NCBI GenBank assembly: GCA_024642765.1
Contig: JAHEAM010000028.1
Coordinates: 1 to 15,033 of the forward strand
Direction: 5' to 3'
Source: Planctomycetaceae bacterium
GTDB taxonomy: Bacteria; Planctomycetota; Planctomycetia; Pirellulales; Pirellulaceae
Length of the DNA: 15,033 nucleotides
Every line of letters begins with the position of its first letter. Position 1 is the stretch's first letter. The notes beneath the pieces are model-generated. The model had not been told where the DNA came from. It did not search any database and worked only from the letters and a program-made list of their open reading frames with translations. The translations under genes and the position numbers were made by a program. Below, piece after piece: positions 7,882 through 15,033 of the stretch.

Positions 7882-8793
7882 GTGAGAGCGATGATCACGA
7901 AATGCATTTGTGCATGGTTGTTTTTAGCCATTTGTATTCCATCGTTTGGACAGGAATCAGACGATCCTAATGCGGTTAGGCTTGAAGCAAGAATTACCGG
8001 GTACGTTGCTGCGTATAACAAAGGTGATGCGGAGGCGCTCGCTGATTTTTGGTCCGAACAAGGTGAATACACAACACTCGCTGGCCAAACGTTGCGCGGA
8101 CGGTCTGAAATTTCAGCGAAGTTCAAGGAATGGTTTTCGGAATCTGGTCTCGGACAACTTGAGTTAGTCGATCCGAACGTTGAAATTCAATCTCCAAGTG
8201 TTGCCATTGAAACCGGAACCGCTCGCGTTACGATTCCCGATCAGGAAACGACAGAAACCGGATATCGGGCAATTCTCGTTAACACTTCTGCAGGCTGGAA
8301 AATCGATGGTGTCTCGGAATATGAATTGGAGCCTGTAGCACCATCCAATTTTGATCGACTGCAAGAACTTGAATGGATGGTTGGCAGTTGGACGCGCGAG
8401 TCAGAAGAATCGAATGTAGAAGCTAGTTGCCGCTGGACAACAAATCAAAATTTCCTTCTTCAGACCTATCGCGTGACCTCAAGTGAAGGAGGCATTTTAG
8501 AGGTTTCACAGATAATTGGTTGGGACCCAGATGCTGAGACAATTCGATCCTGGACTTTCGACTCCGACGGAGGGTTTAGTGCCGGTCGTTGGAATGGTGG
8601 GGAGGGCCGTTGGACCTGTCAATCACTAAGTGTTTTGCCAGACGGACGACGGGGCTCGGCGACGAACATTTACGAAAGGGTCGACGAAAACAGTCTGCGT
8701 TATAGCTCGATTGGTCGACAAGTGGATGGTGAATTGATCCCCAACGTAGAACCCGTCGAAATGGCCCGCATCATAGAGTCGCCTGACAACTAA
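7882..8793 (+). CDS. Secreted two-domain protein: NTF2/SnoaL-like (DUF4440-type) plus lipocalin-like domain
   Basis: The 303-residue product has a signal peptide (MRAMITKCICAWLFLAICIPSFGQ, in two stretches: basic start, hydrophobic core, cleavage near residue 23-24). Residues about 32-150 resemble the NTF2-like SnoaL/DUF4440 fold of SgcJ/EcaC-type proteins: YVAAYNKGDAEALADFWSEQ, then LRGRSEISAKFKEWF, then SAGWKIDG. Residues about 158-298 look like a DUF1579-like beta-barrel domain, opening with LQELEWMVGSWTRE and continuing through IIGWDPDAETIRSWTFDSDG. This pairing is, to my knowledge, common in planctomycetes but of unknown function; no catalytic residues can be named. The GTG start is supported by a strong ribosome binding site. 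The stop is 42 bases before the preferred start of the next gene, so the two are probably cotranscribed. It likely acts in the periplasm or outside the cell. Confidence 0.7.
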   Translation: MRAMITKCICAWLFLAICIPSFGQESDDPNAVRLEARITGYVAAYNKGDAEALADFWSEQGEYTTLAGQTLRGRSEISAKFKEWFSESGLGQLELVDPNVEIQSPSVAIETGTARVTIPDQETTETGYRAILVNTSAGWKIDGVSEYELEPVAPSNFDRLQELEWMVGSWTRESEESNVEASCRWTTNQNFLLQTYRVTSSEGGILEVSQIIGWDPDAETIRSWTFDSDGGFSAGRWNGGEGRWTCQSLSVLPDGRRGSATNIYERVDENSLRYSSIGRQVDGELIPNVEPVEMARIIESPDN

Positions 8794-8823
8794 CAAATCC
8801 GACGTTTGAACGCATTAATAAAA

Positions 8824-8830
8824 GCAGAGG
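8824..8830 (+). promoter_or_regulatory. Ribosome binding site favouring the GTG start at 8836
   Basis: GCAGAGG lies five bases before the GTG at 8836, which begins a compact signal peptide. The in-frame TTG at 8806 has no comparable site. Confidence 0.55.
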
Positions 8831-8835
8831 TCCCA

Positions 8836-10296
8836 GTGCCAAAATATCGAATACCAAACAGTCTTTTACTCTTAATCTTGTTTGCTGTATCTTTTTCGTC
8901 CGAAGCATTTGCACAAGGTGGACGTGGTGGAAAAGGCGGCGGAGCTCGTGTTGCGGCAGGGCGTAGTTCTGCCGGGCGGTCCATGTCCAGTCGGCCACAA
9001 ATTAAAGCACCATCGATGAGTCGGGCCATGCCGTCAACGCGTCCTGCCACTCGTCCGTCAGTTCAACGTCCGTCCCCAAACATCAACAAACCGGTGATTT
9101 CCCAGCGACCAACGACACTTCCCGGTAACTTCGGTGGGCAGCGGCCGAAAATTCCAACGACTCGGCCGAACGTCGGTGGTAATAACAATCGCCCCAATTT
9201 GCCAAACGCCGGTGGCAATAATAATCGCCCCAATTTGCCGAACGTCGGTGGCAACAACAATCGCCCCAATTTGCCGAACGTCGGTGGTAACAATAATCGC
9301 CCCAATTTGCCGAACGTCGGCGGAAACAACAATCGACCGAATTTGCCAAATGCGGGAGGGAGCAAGAACCGTCCGGATTTGACTTCGAAGCGTCCATCGC
9401 AAGGCAACGTTCGGGATTTTCTTGATTTGCCTGGTAACAACACGAGGCCAGCAAATCGCCCGAGTATTGGAGGAAATAACAATCGCCTTGATATGGGCGA
9501 TAAAACGAATGTCGGAAACAAGCTTGGTGGAAATCGAATCAATACGGGTGATATCAATATCAATGCCGGCAATAAAATCAACGTCAACCGCCAAAATAAC
9601 GTCAACTCCATTCGAAACAACTGGACGAATGTCAACAATCGACCATTCGGCAGCAATCACTGGGTTGACCCCGGCTTTAACAATCCCCGATGGCATTATC
9701 ATTCCAATTGGAATAGGTATCCGGGCAATTGGTGTTGGCGTCCTGCCGCTTGGACGACTTTCGGAACTTGGTTTGCATGGTCGGCCTGGTCACAACCCAT
9801 CGTCTACAATTACGGGACCAATGTCGTCTATAGAGACAACTACGTTTACGTCAATGACCAACCAACGGTAACTACAGAAGTTTACTATCAACAGGCTGAA
9901 ACGATTGCTAAGAGCGTCCCTCCAGTTGCCGATGAAGCAGCGATCGAGTGGATGCCACTGGGCGTATTTGCGATTGCCGAAGATGAAGGGGCGGACTCGG
10001 GAATGATGATTCAACTGGCTGTCAGCAAAGAAGGGATTATTGCCGGCACATTCTATAATCAGATTACCGAATCGAGTCGTCCGCTGGAAGGAATGGTCGA
10101 TCGCGAAACCCAACGCGCTGTCTGGAAGTTCAGTGACGAAAAGAATGAAGAGATCGTGATGGAAACAGGTATCGACAATCTGACCAAAGACGACTCGACG
10201 GCTTTGGTTCATTTTGGCCCGGAGCAAACCCAAACCTGGCTGTTGGTTCGCCTTCCCGAACCGGAAGAAGACGCCGGTTCTGGTGGCAATGGTTAA
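8836..10296 (+). CDS. Secreted repeat-rich surface protein of planctomycete type
   Basis: From the GTG at 8836 the product has 486 residues; a TTG start at 8806 would add ten. A signal peptide (hydrophobic LLLLILFAVSFSS, cleavage after AFA near residue 26) leads into a Gly/Arg/Ser/Pro-rich low-complexity stretch to about residue 111. Six 12-residue repeats of the pattern N-V/A-G-G-N-N-N-R-P-N-L-P follow (112-183), then more Asn/Gly-rich sequence with a looser copy (SIGGNNNRLDMG). A tryptophan-rich segment lies at about 275-310, then VYNYGTNVVYRDNYVYVNDQP, and a compact acidic C-terminal domain from about 355 to 475. Similar Rhodopirellula proteins were labelled mu-protocadherin-like cell-surface proteins, a label with no proven function. 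I infer a periplasmic or surface role. It sits between the NTF2-like gene and two sulfatases on the same strand. Confidence 0.72.
   Translation: MPKYRIPNSLLLLILFAVSFSSEAFAQGGRGGKGGGARVAAGRSSAGRSMSSRPQIKAPSMSRAMPSTRPATRPSVQRPSPNINKPVISQRPTTLPGNFGGQRPKIPTTRPNVGGNNNRPNLPNAGGNNNRPNLPNVGGNNNRPNLPNVGGNNNRPNLPNVGGNNNRPNLPNAGGSKNRPDLTSKRPSQGNVRDFLDLPGNNTRPANRPSIGGNNNRLDMGDKTNVGNKLGGNRINTGDININAGNKINVNRQNNVNSIRNNWTNVNNRPFGSNHWVDPGFNNPRWHYHSNWNRYPGNWCWRPAAWTTFGTWFAWSAWSQPIVYNYGTNVVYRDNYVYVNDQPTVTTEVYYQQAETIAKSVPPVADEAAIEWMPLGVFAIAEDEGADSGMMIQLAVSKEGIIAGTFYNQITESSRPLEGMVDRETQRAVWKFSDEKNEEIVMETGIDNLTKDDSTALVHFGPEQTQTWLLVRLPEPEEDAGSGGNG
9169..9384 (+). repeat. Coding tandem repeat, 36 bases x 6
   Basis: Units begin at 9169, 9205, 9241, 9277, 9313 and 9349. 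The first five encode NVGGNNNRPNLP or NAGGNNNRPNLP. The sixth has decayed to NAGGSKNRPDLT. Units 1-4 share the same bases over CGCCCCAATTTGCC; unit 5 has moved to CGACCGAATTTGCC. Apart from the Val/Ala codon, differences among units 1-5 are synonymous. Confidence 0.95.
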
Positions 10297-10328
10297 TGGC
10301 AGAAGTGTCGGTTAATGGCAGAAGTGTC
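10291..10328 (+). repeat. 19-base perfect tandem duplication spanning a stop codon
   Basis: GGTTAATGGCAGAAGTGTC occupies 10291-10309 and is repeated directly at 10310-10328. The TAA of the surface-protein gene (10294-10296) lies in copy one. The duplication therefore lengthens only the intergenic space before the sulfatase. Confidence 0.95.
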
Positions 10329-10376
10329 GAAATCCATCTTGCAAAATCCGTCTAAAACATCGACGAGCACAAACCG

Positions 10377-12737
10377 ATGATTTCAAGCCGATTCCAGAAA
10401 TTAGTTTCCCTTGCTGCGATACTTCTCTTTGCTTCGTCCCTGTTCGCACAGGACGATGGAAGCGTGTTGCCATTTTCGCCAACTCCGATGGACAGTGTCG
10501 TTAAGCCGCGGTTGCAGGATTCGACAATGAAGTGGCCTCAGCAACCATCGCGGCTTCCGGCAGATGCTCCCAACATTCTGATCGTGTTGCTGGATGACGC
10601 GGGGTTTGGTGTGTCGGAGACTTTTGGCGGTGAAGTGCATACGCCGACATTTTCGAAGTTGGCGAAGGAAGGTCTGCGTTACAACGCGTTTCACACGACT
10701 TCAATTTGTTCGCCCACGCGCGCCAGTTTGCTGACGGGCCGCAATCATACACGAGTCGGTTCAGGCACGATCGCGGAACGAGCGGTGGCATTTGATGGTT
10801 ACACGGGAGTCATTCCCAAGGAAGCGGCCACCATCGCTGAAGTCTTGCGTCACTACGGTTATTCGACTTCTGCGTTCGGTAAGTGGCATAACACGCCGGC
10901 GACGGAGACGACGTCGATTGGCCCGAAAGATCGCTGGCCAACCGGTTACGGTTTCGATCACTTTTATGGTTTCCTTGCCGGTGAAACGTCCCAATGGGAA
11001 CCTCGCCTTGTCAAGAATTACGATCACATTGAGCCACCGCAGGACGAATCGTACCACTTAACCGAAGACATGGTCGATCAAGCTTTGGCGTGGCTCGACG
11101 ATCGCCAGGCCTATGCACCCGATAAACCATTTCTGATGTACTGGGCTCCAGGTGCGGTGCATGGCCCGCACCACATTTTTCCTGAATGGGCCGACAAGTA
11201 CAAAGGCAAGTTTGACGATGGCTGGGATGCGTACCGAACGCGAGTTTACAAACGTCAGCTCGAAATGGGTATCATTCCACCGGAAACGAAGCTCACAGAT
11301 CGTGATGATACCCTCGATTCCTGGGACAGCATTCCTGAAAATCAGCGAGCCTTTCAGTGTCGCCTGATGGAAATTTACGCAGGCTTCACAGAACACACCG
11401 ACACACAAGTGGGTCGCCTCGTTTCTGGGTTGGAAAATCGTGGTCTGAAAGAAAATACGCTGATTCTGTACATCTGGGGCGACAACGGTTCCAGTTCTGA
11501 AGGTCAGCATGGTTCGATCAGCGAATTGCTTGCTCAAAACAACATTCCCAACACAATCGACCAACAACTCTCTGCGTTGGATCGCCTTGGTGGGCTCGCC
11601 GCGCTGGGCTCTCCGAAGACAGACAACATGTATCACGCTGGCTGGGCCTGGGCAGGCAGTACGCCGTTCAAGGGCACCAAGTTGTTGGCGTCTTACTTTG
11701 GCGGCACACGCAATCCGATGGTGGTTTCTTGGCCAAAAAAGATCAAGTCGAGCACCGACGTGCGTTCACAGTTTCATCACGTCATCGATATCGCTCCGAC
11801 TTTATACGAGATCCTTGGCATTACGCCACCGGAAGTGGTCAATGGTCACAAGCAGATGCCGATCGATGGAACCAGCTTTGCGTATACATTCAGAGACGGG
11901 GCCGCACCGCCCGCAAAGAAGGTGCAGTTTTTTGATAACAACGGCAGTCGAGCGATCTACAAGGATGGCTGGATGGCCTGCACGTTCGGACCTTTTATCC
12001 CATGGAACACGCCAGCCTCAGTGGCACGAGTCGCCAAGTGGGATTCGGCAACCGACGAATGGGAGCTTTACAACCTGACAGAAGATTTTTCTCAGGCCAA
12101 CAATCTTGCGGCTTCAATGCCGGAAAAACTGAGTGAACTCAAACAGGAGTTCATGAAATTGGCGGAAGCAAATAAGGACTTCCCGATCGGAGCTGGCAAC
12201 TGGCTGCGATTGCACCCAGAAGATCGCATCAAGACTCCGTACTCAAGCTGGACTTTCACGCGAAACACTCGGCGCATGCCGGAGTTCACTGCACCTGGAA
12301 TTGGCCGGGAAAGCAACCAGGTGACGATCGATGTTGATGTTCCTGATAACGCGAACGGAGTCTTGTATGCCGTCGGTGGTTCTAGTGGAGGCGTGACGTT
12401 ATACATGGAAAACGGCCGCTTGGTATATCTCTACAACATGCTGATACTTGAACAATATGAAGCTCGCAGTGCTCAAGCGATTCCCGCTGGCAAACGCACG
12501 ATCAAAGTTATCACCAATATCCCAGGTCCCGGAAAACCCGGCACTGCAACATTGCTGGTCGATGGAAAAGAAGTAGGAAAAACGGAATTGAAACACACAG
12601 TTCCAGCAGCGTTCACTGCCAGCGAAAGCTTTGACGTTGGCGCCGACCTCGGTTCGACTGTTTCGTTGGACTACATGAACAAGAGACCATTTGAATTCGA
12701 AGGATCGATTGGCAGATTAACTGTAGAACTCAAATAG
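10377..12737 (+). CDS. Secreted arylsulfatase-type sulfatase
   Basis: This 786-residue type I sulfatase would hydrolyse sulfate esters outside the cytoplasm. It begins with a signal peptide (core LVSLAAILLFASS, cleavage near FAQ, residue 25). The catalytic set is complete: calcium-binding Asp73-Asp74 in LLDDAGFG; Cys111 in CSPTR, to be converted to formylglycine; Lys169 and His171 in GKWH; His262 in VHGPHH; Asp369-Asn370 in GDNG; Lys435 in FKGTK. The long form, with an insertion after GDNG and a C-terminal beta-rich domain from about 640, resembles Pseudomonas arylsulfatase-like members (SulfAtlas S1_4 by resemblance, not tested). CxPxR can be matured by FGE or an anaerobic maturase; neither is in view. 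The ATG at 10377 lacks a strong ribosome binding site. It follows the surface-protein gene by 80 bases and precedes a paralogue by 90. The substrate cannot be read. Confidence 0.92.
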   Translation: MISSRFQKLVSLAAILLFASSLFAQDDGSVLPFSPTPMDSVVKPRLQDSTMKWPQQPSRLPADAPNILIVLLDDAGFGVSETFGGEVHTPTFSKLAKEGLRYNAFHTTSICSPTRASLLTGRNHTRVGSGTIAERAVAFDGYTGVIPKEAATIAEVLRHYGYSTSAFGKWHNTPATETTSIGPKDRWPTGYGFDHFYGFLAGETSQWEPRLVKNYDHIEPPQDESYHLTEDMVDQALAWLDDRQAYAPDKPFLMYWAPGAVHGPHHIFPEWADKYKGKFDDGWDAYRTRVYKRQLEMGIIPPETKLTDRDDTLDSWDSIPENQRAFQCRLMEIYAGFTEHTDTQVGRLVSGLENRGLKENTLILYIWGDNGSSSEGQHGSISELLAQNNIPNTIDQQLSALDRLGGLAALGSPKTDNMYHAGWAWAGSTPFKGTKLLASYFGGTRNPMVVSWPKKIKSSTDVRSQFHHVIDIAPTLYEILGITPPEVVNGHKQMPIDGTSFAYTFRDGAAPPAKKVQFFDNNGSRAIYKDGWMACTFGPFIPWNTPASVARVAKWDSATDEWELYNLTEDFSQANNLAASMPEKLSELKQEFMKLAEANKDFPIGAGNWLRLHPEDRIKTPYSSWTFTRNTRRMPEFTAPGIGRESNQVTIDVDVPDNANGVLYAVGGSSGGVTLYMENGRLVYLYNMLILEQYEARSAQAIPAGKRTIKVITNIPGPGKPGTATLLVDGKEVGKTELKHTVPAAFTASESFDVGADLGSTVSLDYMNKRPFEFEGSIGRLTVELK

Positions 12738-12816
12738 GCACTCACGCTAATCTTGCACGTCACCTTTACCTTCGCGTACATTGATAGACTCGATTCAATA
12801 AACGGCTCAATTTCTG

Positions 12817-12821
12817 AAAGG
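12817..12821 (+). promoter_or_regulatory. Ribosome binding site of the second sulfatase
   Basis: AAAGG lies six bases before the ATG at 12828, the same hexad distance seen at the decarboxylase. It supports that start. Confidence 0.55.
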
Positions 12822-12827
12822 TGTACC

Positions 12828-15033
12828 ATGAATTTCCGTAGTGTTCGCTTGGTCGATTCGATCAAACTACTGATGCTTCTCGTTGCGTTGTTTCCGATCA
12901 TGCAACCAAACTCGGTTGCTGCTCAGGAAGTTCTGCCACGCCCCGAGGTACCGTTCGCGGGAAAGATTGGACTTACATACAAGGACTCGCAGGCCGTTAA
13001 GCCGCAGCTGAAAATCCCATCGACATTTGGTCTAGAGAATCCTCCTAACATCCTGATCGTGCTGATTGATGATTGCGGGTTTGGCCAGATGGGAACGTTC
13101 GGTGGTGGTATTCCAACCCCGACACTCGACCGCATCGCAAACAACGGCCTGAAGTACACTCGCTTTCACACGACCGCTCTTTGCTCGCCGACTCGGGCCG
13201 CATTGCTGACCGGTCGCAATCATCATTCCGTCGGCAGTGGCGTGATTGGAGAAGCAGGTACAGGTTTTCCAGGATACTCGGGGATTATTCCTTCGTCGGC
13301 CGCCACGTTCGCCGAGATCATTCGCGAATATGGTTACGCCAACGCATGGTTCGGCAAGAACCACAACGTGCCTGACTGGGAGACCAGTCTAGTCGGTCCG
13401 TTCGATCGTTGGGCCGATGGACTTGGTTTCGACTATTTTTACGGATTTGTCGGTGGTGATACTGATCAGTTTCACCCGGCGCTGGTTGAAAACAAAAAAC
13501 GATTGGAGCCGCCGGAAACCAACGAAGACGGCTCTCCTTACCACTTCACGACGGACATTGCTGATCACGCGATCCGTATGATGCGATCGTCCAAAGCGGT
13601 TGCTCCGCAGCGACCGTTCTGCGTTTACTTTGCAACCGGTGCCACCCATGCACCTCACCAGGTGCCCGAAGACTGGATCAAGAAGTTTGAAGGGAAATTC
13701 GATGCCGGCTGGGATGTCTACCGTGAAGAAACTTTCAAGCGTCAAATTGCAATGGGCATCATTCCAGCGAACACGAAGTTAACGGCTCGACCGGCTTCAC
13801 TCCCCGCCTGGAATTCGCTTCCAGCGCCGGAACGGAAAGTTTACGCTCGGATGATGGAAGTCTTTGCAGCCTTTACCGCACACACAGATTACGAAATCGG
13901 TCGACTGGTGGACGCCGTCGATGACATGGGAGAACTAGACAACACTCTGATTGTTTATATGGCGGGAGATAATGGATCAAGCGCGGAAGGTGGCCTGAAC
14001 GGATTGCTCAACGAAATGACGTTCTTCAACGCGATCCCTGAACCTCTCGACAGCAAGCTTGCGGCAATCGACACGCTTGGAACTGACAAACACTACAACC
14101 ATTTTCCGGCGGGATGGGCACATGCCATGGACACCCCATTCCAATGGACGAAACAGATTGCCAGCCACTTCGGCGGAACGCGGAACGGGCTTGCGATCTC
14201 ATGGCCAAAAGGAATCAAAGCTCGTGGCGAAGTTCGGGACCAGTTCCACCACGTCATCGATATCGCGCCTACGATTCTCGAAATCTTAGGCGTGGATGCT
14301 CCGGCGCAGTTCAACGGAGTCGCGCAGAAACCGATCGAAGGAGTTAGCATGGCCTACACATTCGACGATGCAAACGCGGAAGATCGCCGCACAACGCAGT
14401 ATTTCGAAATGCTCGGCAATCAGGGGATTTATCATGATGGCTGGATGGCGAGCGCTGTTCGCGGTGTGCCCTGGCTGAGTGAAAATGCGCCCGGCGATCT
14501 ACTGAACATGCCATGGGAACTGTACAACGTCGACGAAGACTTCTCGCAGGCGATTGACCTGGCAAAGGAACACCCGGAGAAGTTGGACGCACTCGTCAAA
14601 CAGTTCTTCGCCGAAGCAGCCAGATACAACGTTCTGCCACTGGATGATCGCAAGACCGAACGTCTGAATGTCGACAATCGACCCAGCCTGACTGCTGGGC
14701 GCAAGACATTCACTTACCCAAACTTGCTGCGATTGCCAGAAGGCGCTGCGCCTGACCTGAAACACAAGAACCACACCATTACAGCGCATGTCACCATTCC
14801 GGATGCTGGAGCCGAAGGGATGATCTTCACGCAGGGCGGTCGCTTTGCCGGTTATGGTCTTTACGTTCAGGATGGAAGGCTTGTGTACGCTTACAATCTG
14901 GCCGGAGTTGATCGGTACTCAATTACCTCGCAGGGCGAATTGCCGAAAGGCGAAGTTACACTAAAGGCTGTCTACAAAACGGACGCCGACACACCATTCG
15001 CAGGAGCCACCGTAACTCTATTCGCTAATGACA
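12828..15033 (+). CDS. Secreted arylsulfatase-type sulfatase, paralogue of the preceding gene (3' end cut off)
   Basis: An uninterrupted frame of 735 codons runs from the ATG at 12828 off the window end. By comparison with its neighbour perhaps 40-60 residues are missing. The signal peptide spans about residues 1-32 (core LLMLLVALFPI, cleavage near SVAA). The active site is complete: Asp81-Asp82 in LIDDCGFG, formylglycine Cys119 in CSPTR, Lys177 and His179 in GKNH, His274 in THAPHH-like ATHAPHQ, Asp381-Asn382 in GDNG, and Lys442 in FQWTK. It aligns with the upstream sulfatase through nearly its whole length, including the post-GDNG insertion and the C-terminal domain (GMIFTQGGRFAGYGLYVQDG). 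Differences near the active site, GKNH for GKWH and FQWTK for FKGTK, suggest a different substrate or position specificity. A tandem duplication followed by divergence is the simplest origin. Probable extracellular or periplasmic sulfate-ester hydrolase. Confidence 0.92.
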   Translation, partial: MNFRSVRLVDSIKLLMLLVALFPIMQPNSVAAQEVLPRPEVPFAGKIGLTYKDSQAVKPQLKIPSTFGLENPPNILIVLIDDCGFGQMGTFGGGIPTPTLDRIANNGLKYTRFHTTALCSPTRAALLTGRNHHSVGSGVIGEAGTGFPGYSGIIPSSAATFAEIIREYGYANAWFGKNHNVPDWETSLVGPFDRWADGLGFDYFYGFVGGDTDQFHPALVENKKRLEPPETNEDGSPYHFTTDIADHAIRMMRSSKAVAPQRPFCVYFATGATHAPHQVPEDWIKKFEGKFDAGWDVYREETFKRQIAMGIIPANTKLTARPASLPAWNSLPAPERKVYARMMEVFAAFTAHTDYEIGRLVDAVDDMGELDNTLIVYMAGDNGSSAEGGLNGLLNEMTFFNAIPEPLDSKLAAIDTLGTDKHYNHFPAGWAHAMDTPFQWTKQIASHFGGTRNGLAISWPKGIKARGEVRDQFHHVIDIAPTILEILGVDAPAQFNGVAQKPIEGVSMAYTFDDANAEDRRTTQYFEMLGNQGIYHDGWMASAVRGVPWLSENAPGDLLNMPWELYNVDEDFSQAIDLAKEHPEKLDALVKQFFAEAARYNVLPLDDRKTERLNVDNRPSLTAGRKTFTYPNLLRLPEGAAPDLKHKNHTITAHVTIPDAGAEGMIFTQGGRFAGYGLYVQDGRLVYAYNLAGVDRYSITSQGELPKGEVTLKAVYKTDADTPFAGATVTLFAND

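Noticed and set aside
8806..8835. TTG at 8806 as the start of the surface-protein gene
   Set aside because: It would lengthen the charged region before the signal peptide and lacks a ribosome binding site, while the GTG at 8836 has one at good spacing.
9169..9384. CRISPR array
   Set aside because: The 36-base units are directly adjacent with no unique spacers, and they lie in frame inside a coding gene.
9058..9702. Long minus-strand open frames of 197-214 codons opposite the repeat region
   Set aside because: They arise from the 36-base periodic repeat, which keeps every frame open. The plus-strand frame has a signal peptide, a ribosome binding site and family-like N- and C-terminal regions.
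12761..12823. CACCTTT (12761-12767) pairing with AAAGGTG (12817-12823) to hide the ribosome binding site of the second sulfatase
   Set aside because: The arms are only seven bases, with a loop of about 49 bases; this is expected often by chance and no supporting helix was found.

Overview
The window looks like a stretch of a planctomycete chromosome, most likely a marine Pirellulaceae-type bacterium of moderate GC. The evidence is family content: two adjacent secreted sulfatases, a large PqqD-like/S2P-protease/HlyD fusion, a repeat-rich surface protein with a C-terminal domain I associate with planctomycetes, and a secreted NTF2-like protein. The taxon is inferred from these families, not from a marker gene.

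Left part, minus strand (1-3321): a probable operon read right to left. It holds a myo-inositol-1-phosphate synthase (3321-2119), an aromatic-L-amino-acid-decarboxylase-type PLP enzyme (2053-647) and the N-terminal third or so of a GT-C/ArnT-type membrane glycosyltransferase (586-1, running off the window). Gaps are only 65 and 60 bases.

Centre, plus strand (3322-7020): a 177-base divergent intergenic region leads into an aspartate/aromatic aminotransferase (3499-4710). After 90 bases comes a 739-residue fusion of a PqqD-like domain, a polytopic S2P (M50) metalloprotease core and a HlyD-type adaptor (4801-7020). No ABC transporter or outer-membrane partner is next to it.

Gap (7021-7881): 861 bases with no convincing gene. 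They contain a close 9-base direct repeat at 11-base spacing and a nested inverted repeat.

Right part, plus strand (7882-15033): four co-directional genes, all with signal peptides. They encode an NTF2/SnoaL-like plus lipocalin-like two-domain protein, a low-complexity surface protein with a 36-base (12-residue) tandem repeat, and two paralogous arylsulfatases carrying the CSPTR formylglycine motif; the second is cut by the window end. This reads as an envelope and extracellular module for desulfating polysaccharides or other sulfate esters. I see no tRNA, rRNA, CRISPR array, insertion sequence or convincing intrinsic terminator. No wholly new system is evident. The most unusual items are the orphan fusion protein, the inositol synthase/decarboxylase/glycosyltransferase operon and the repeat-bearing surface protein next to the sulfatases.
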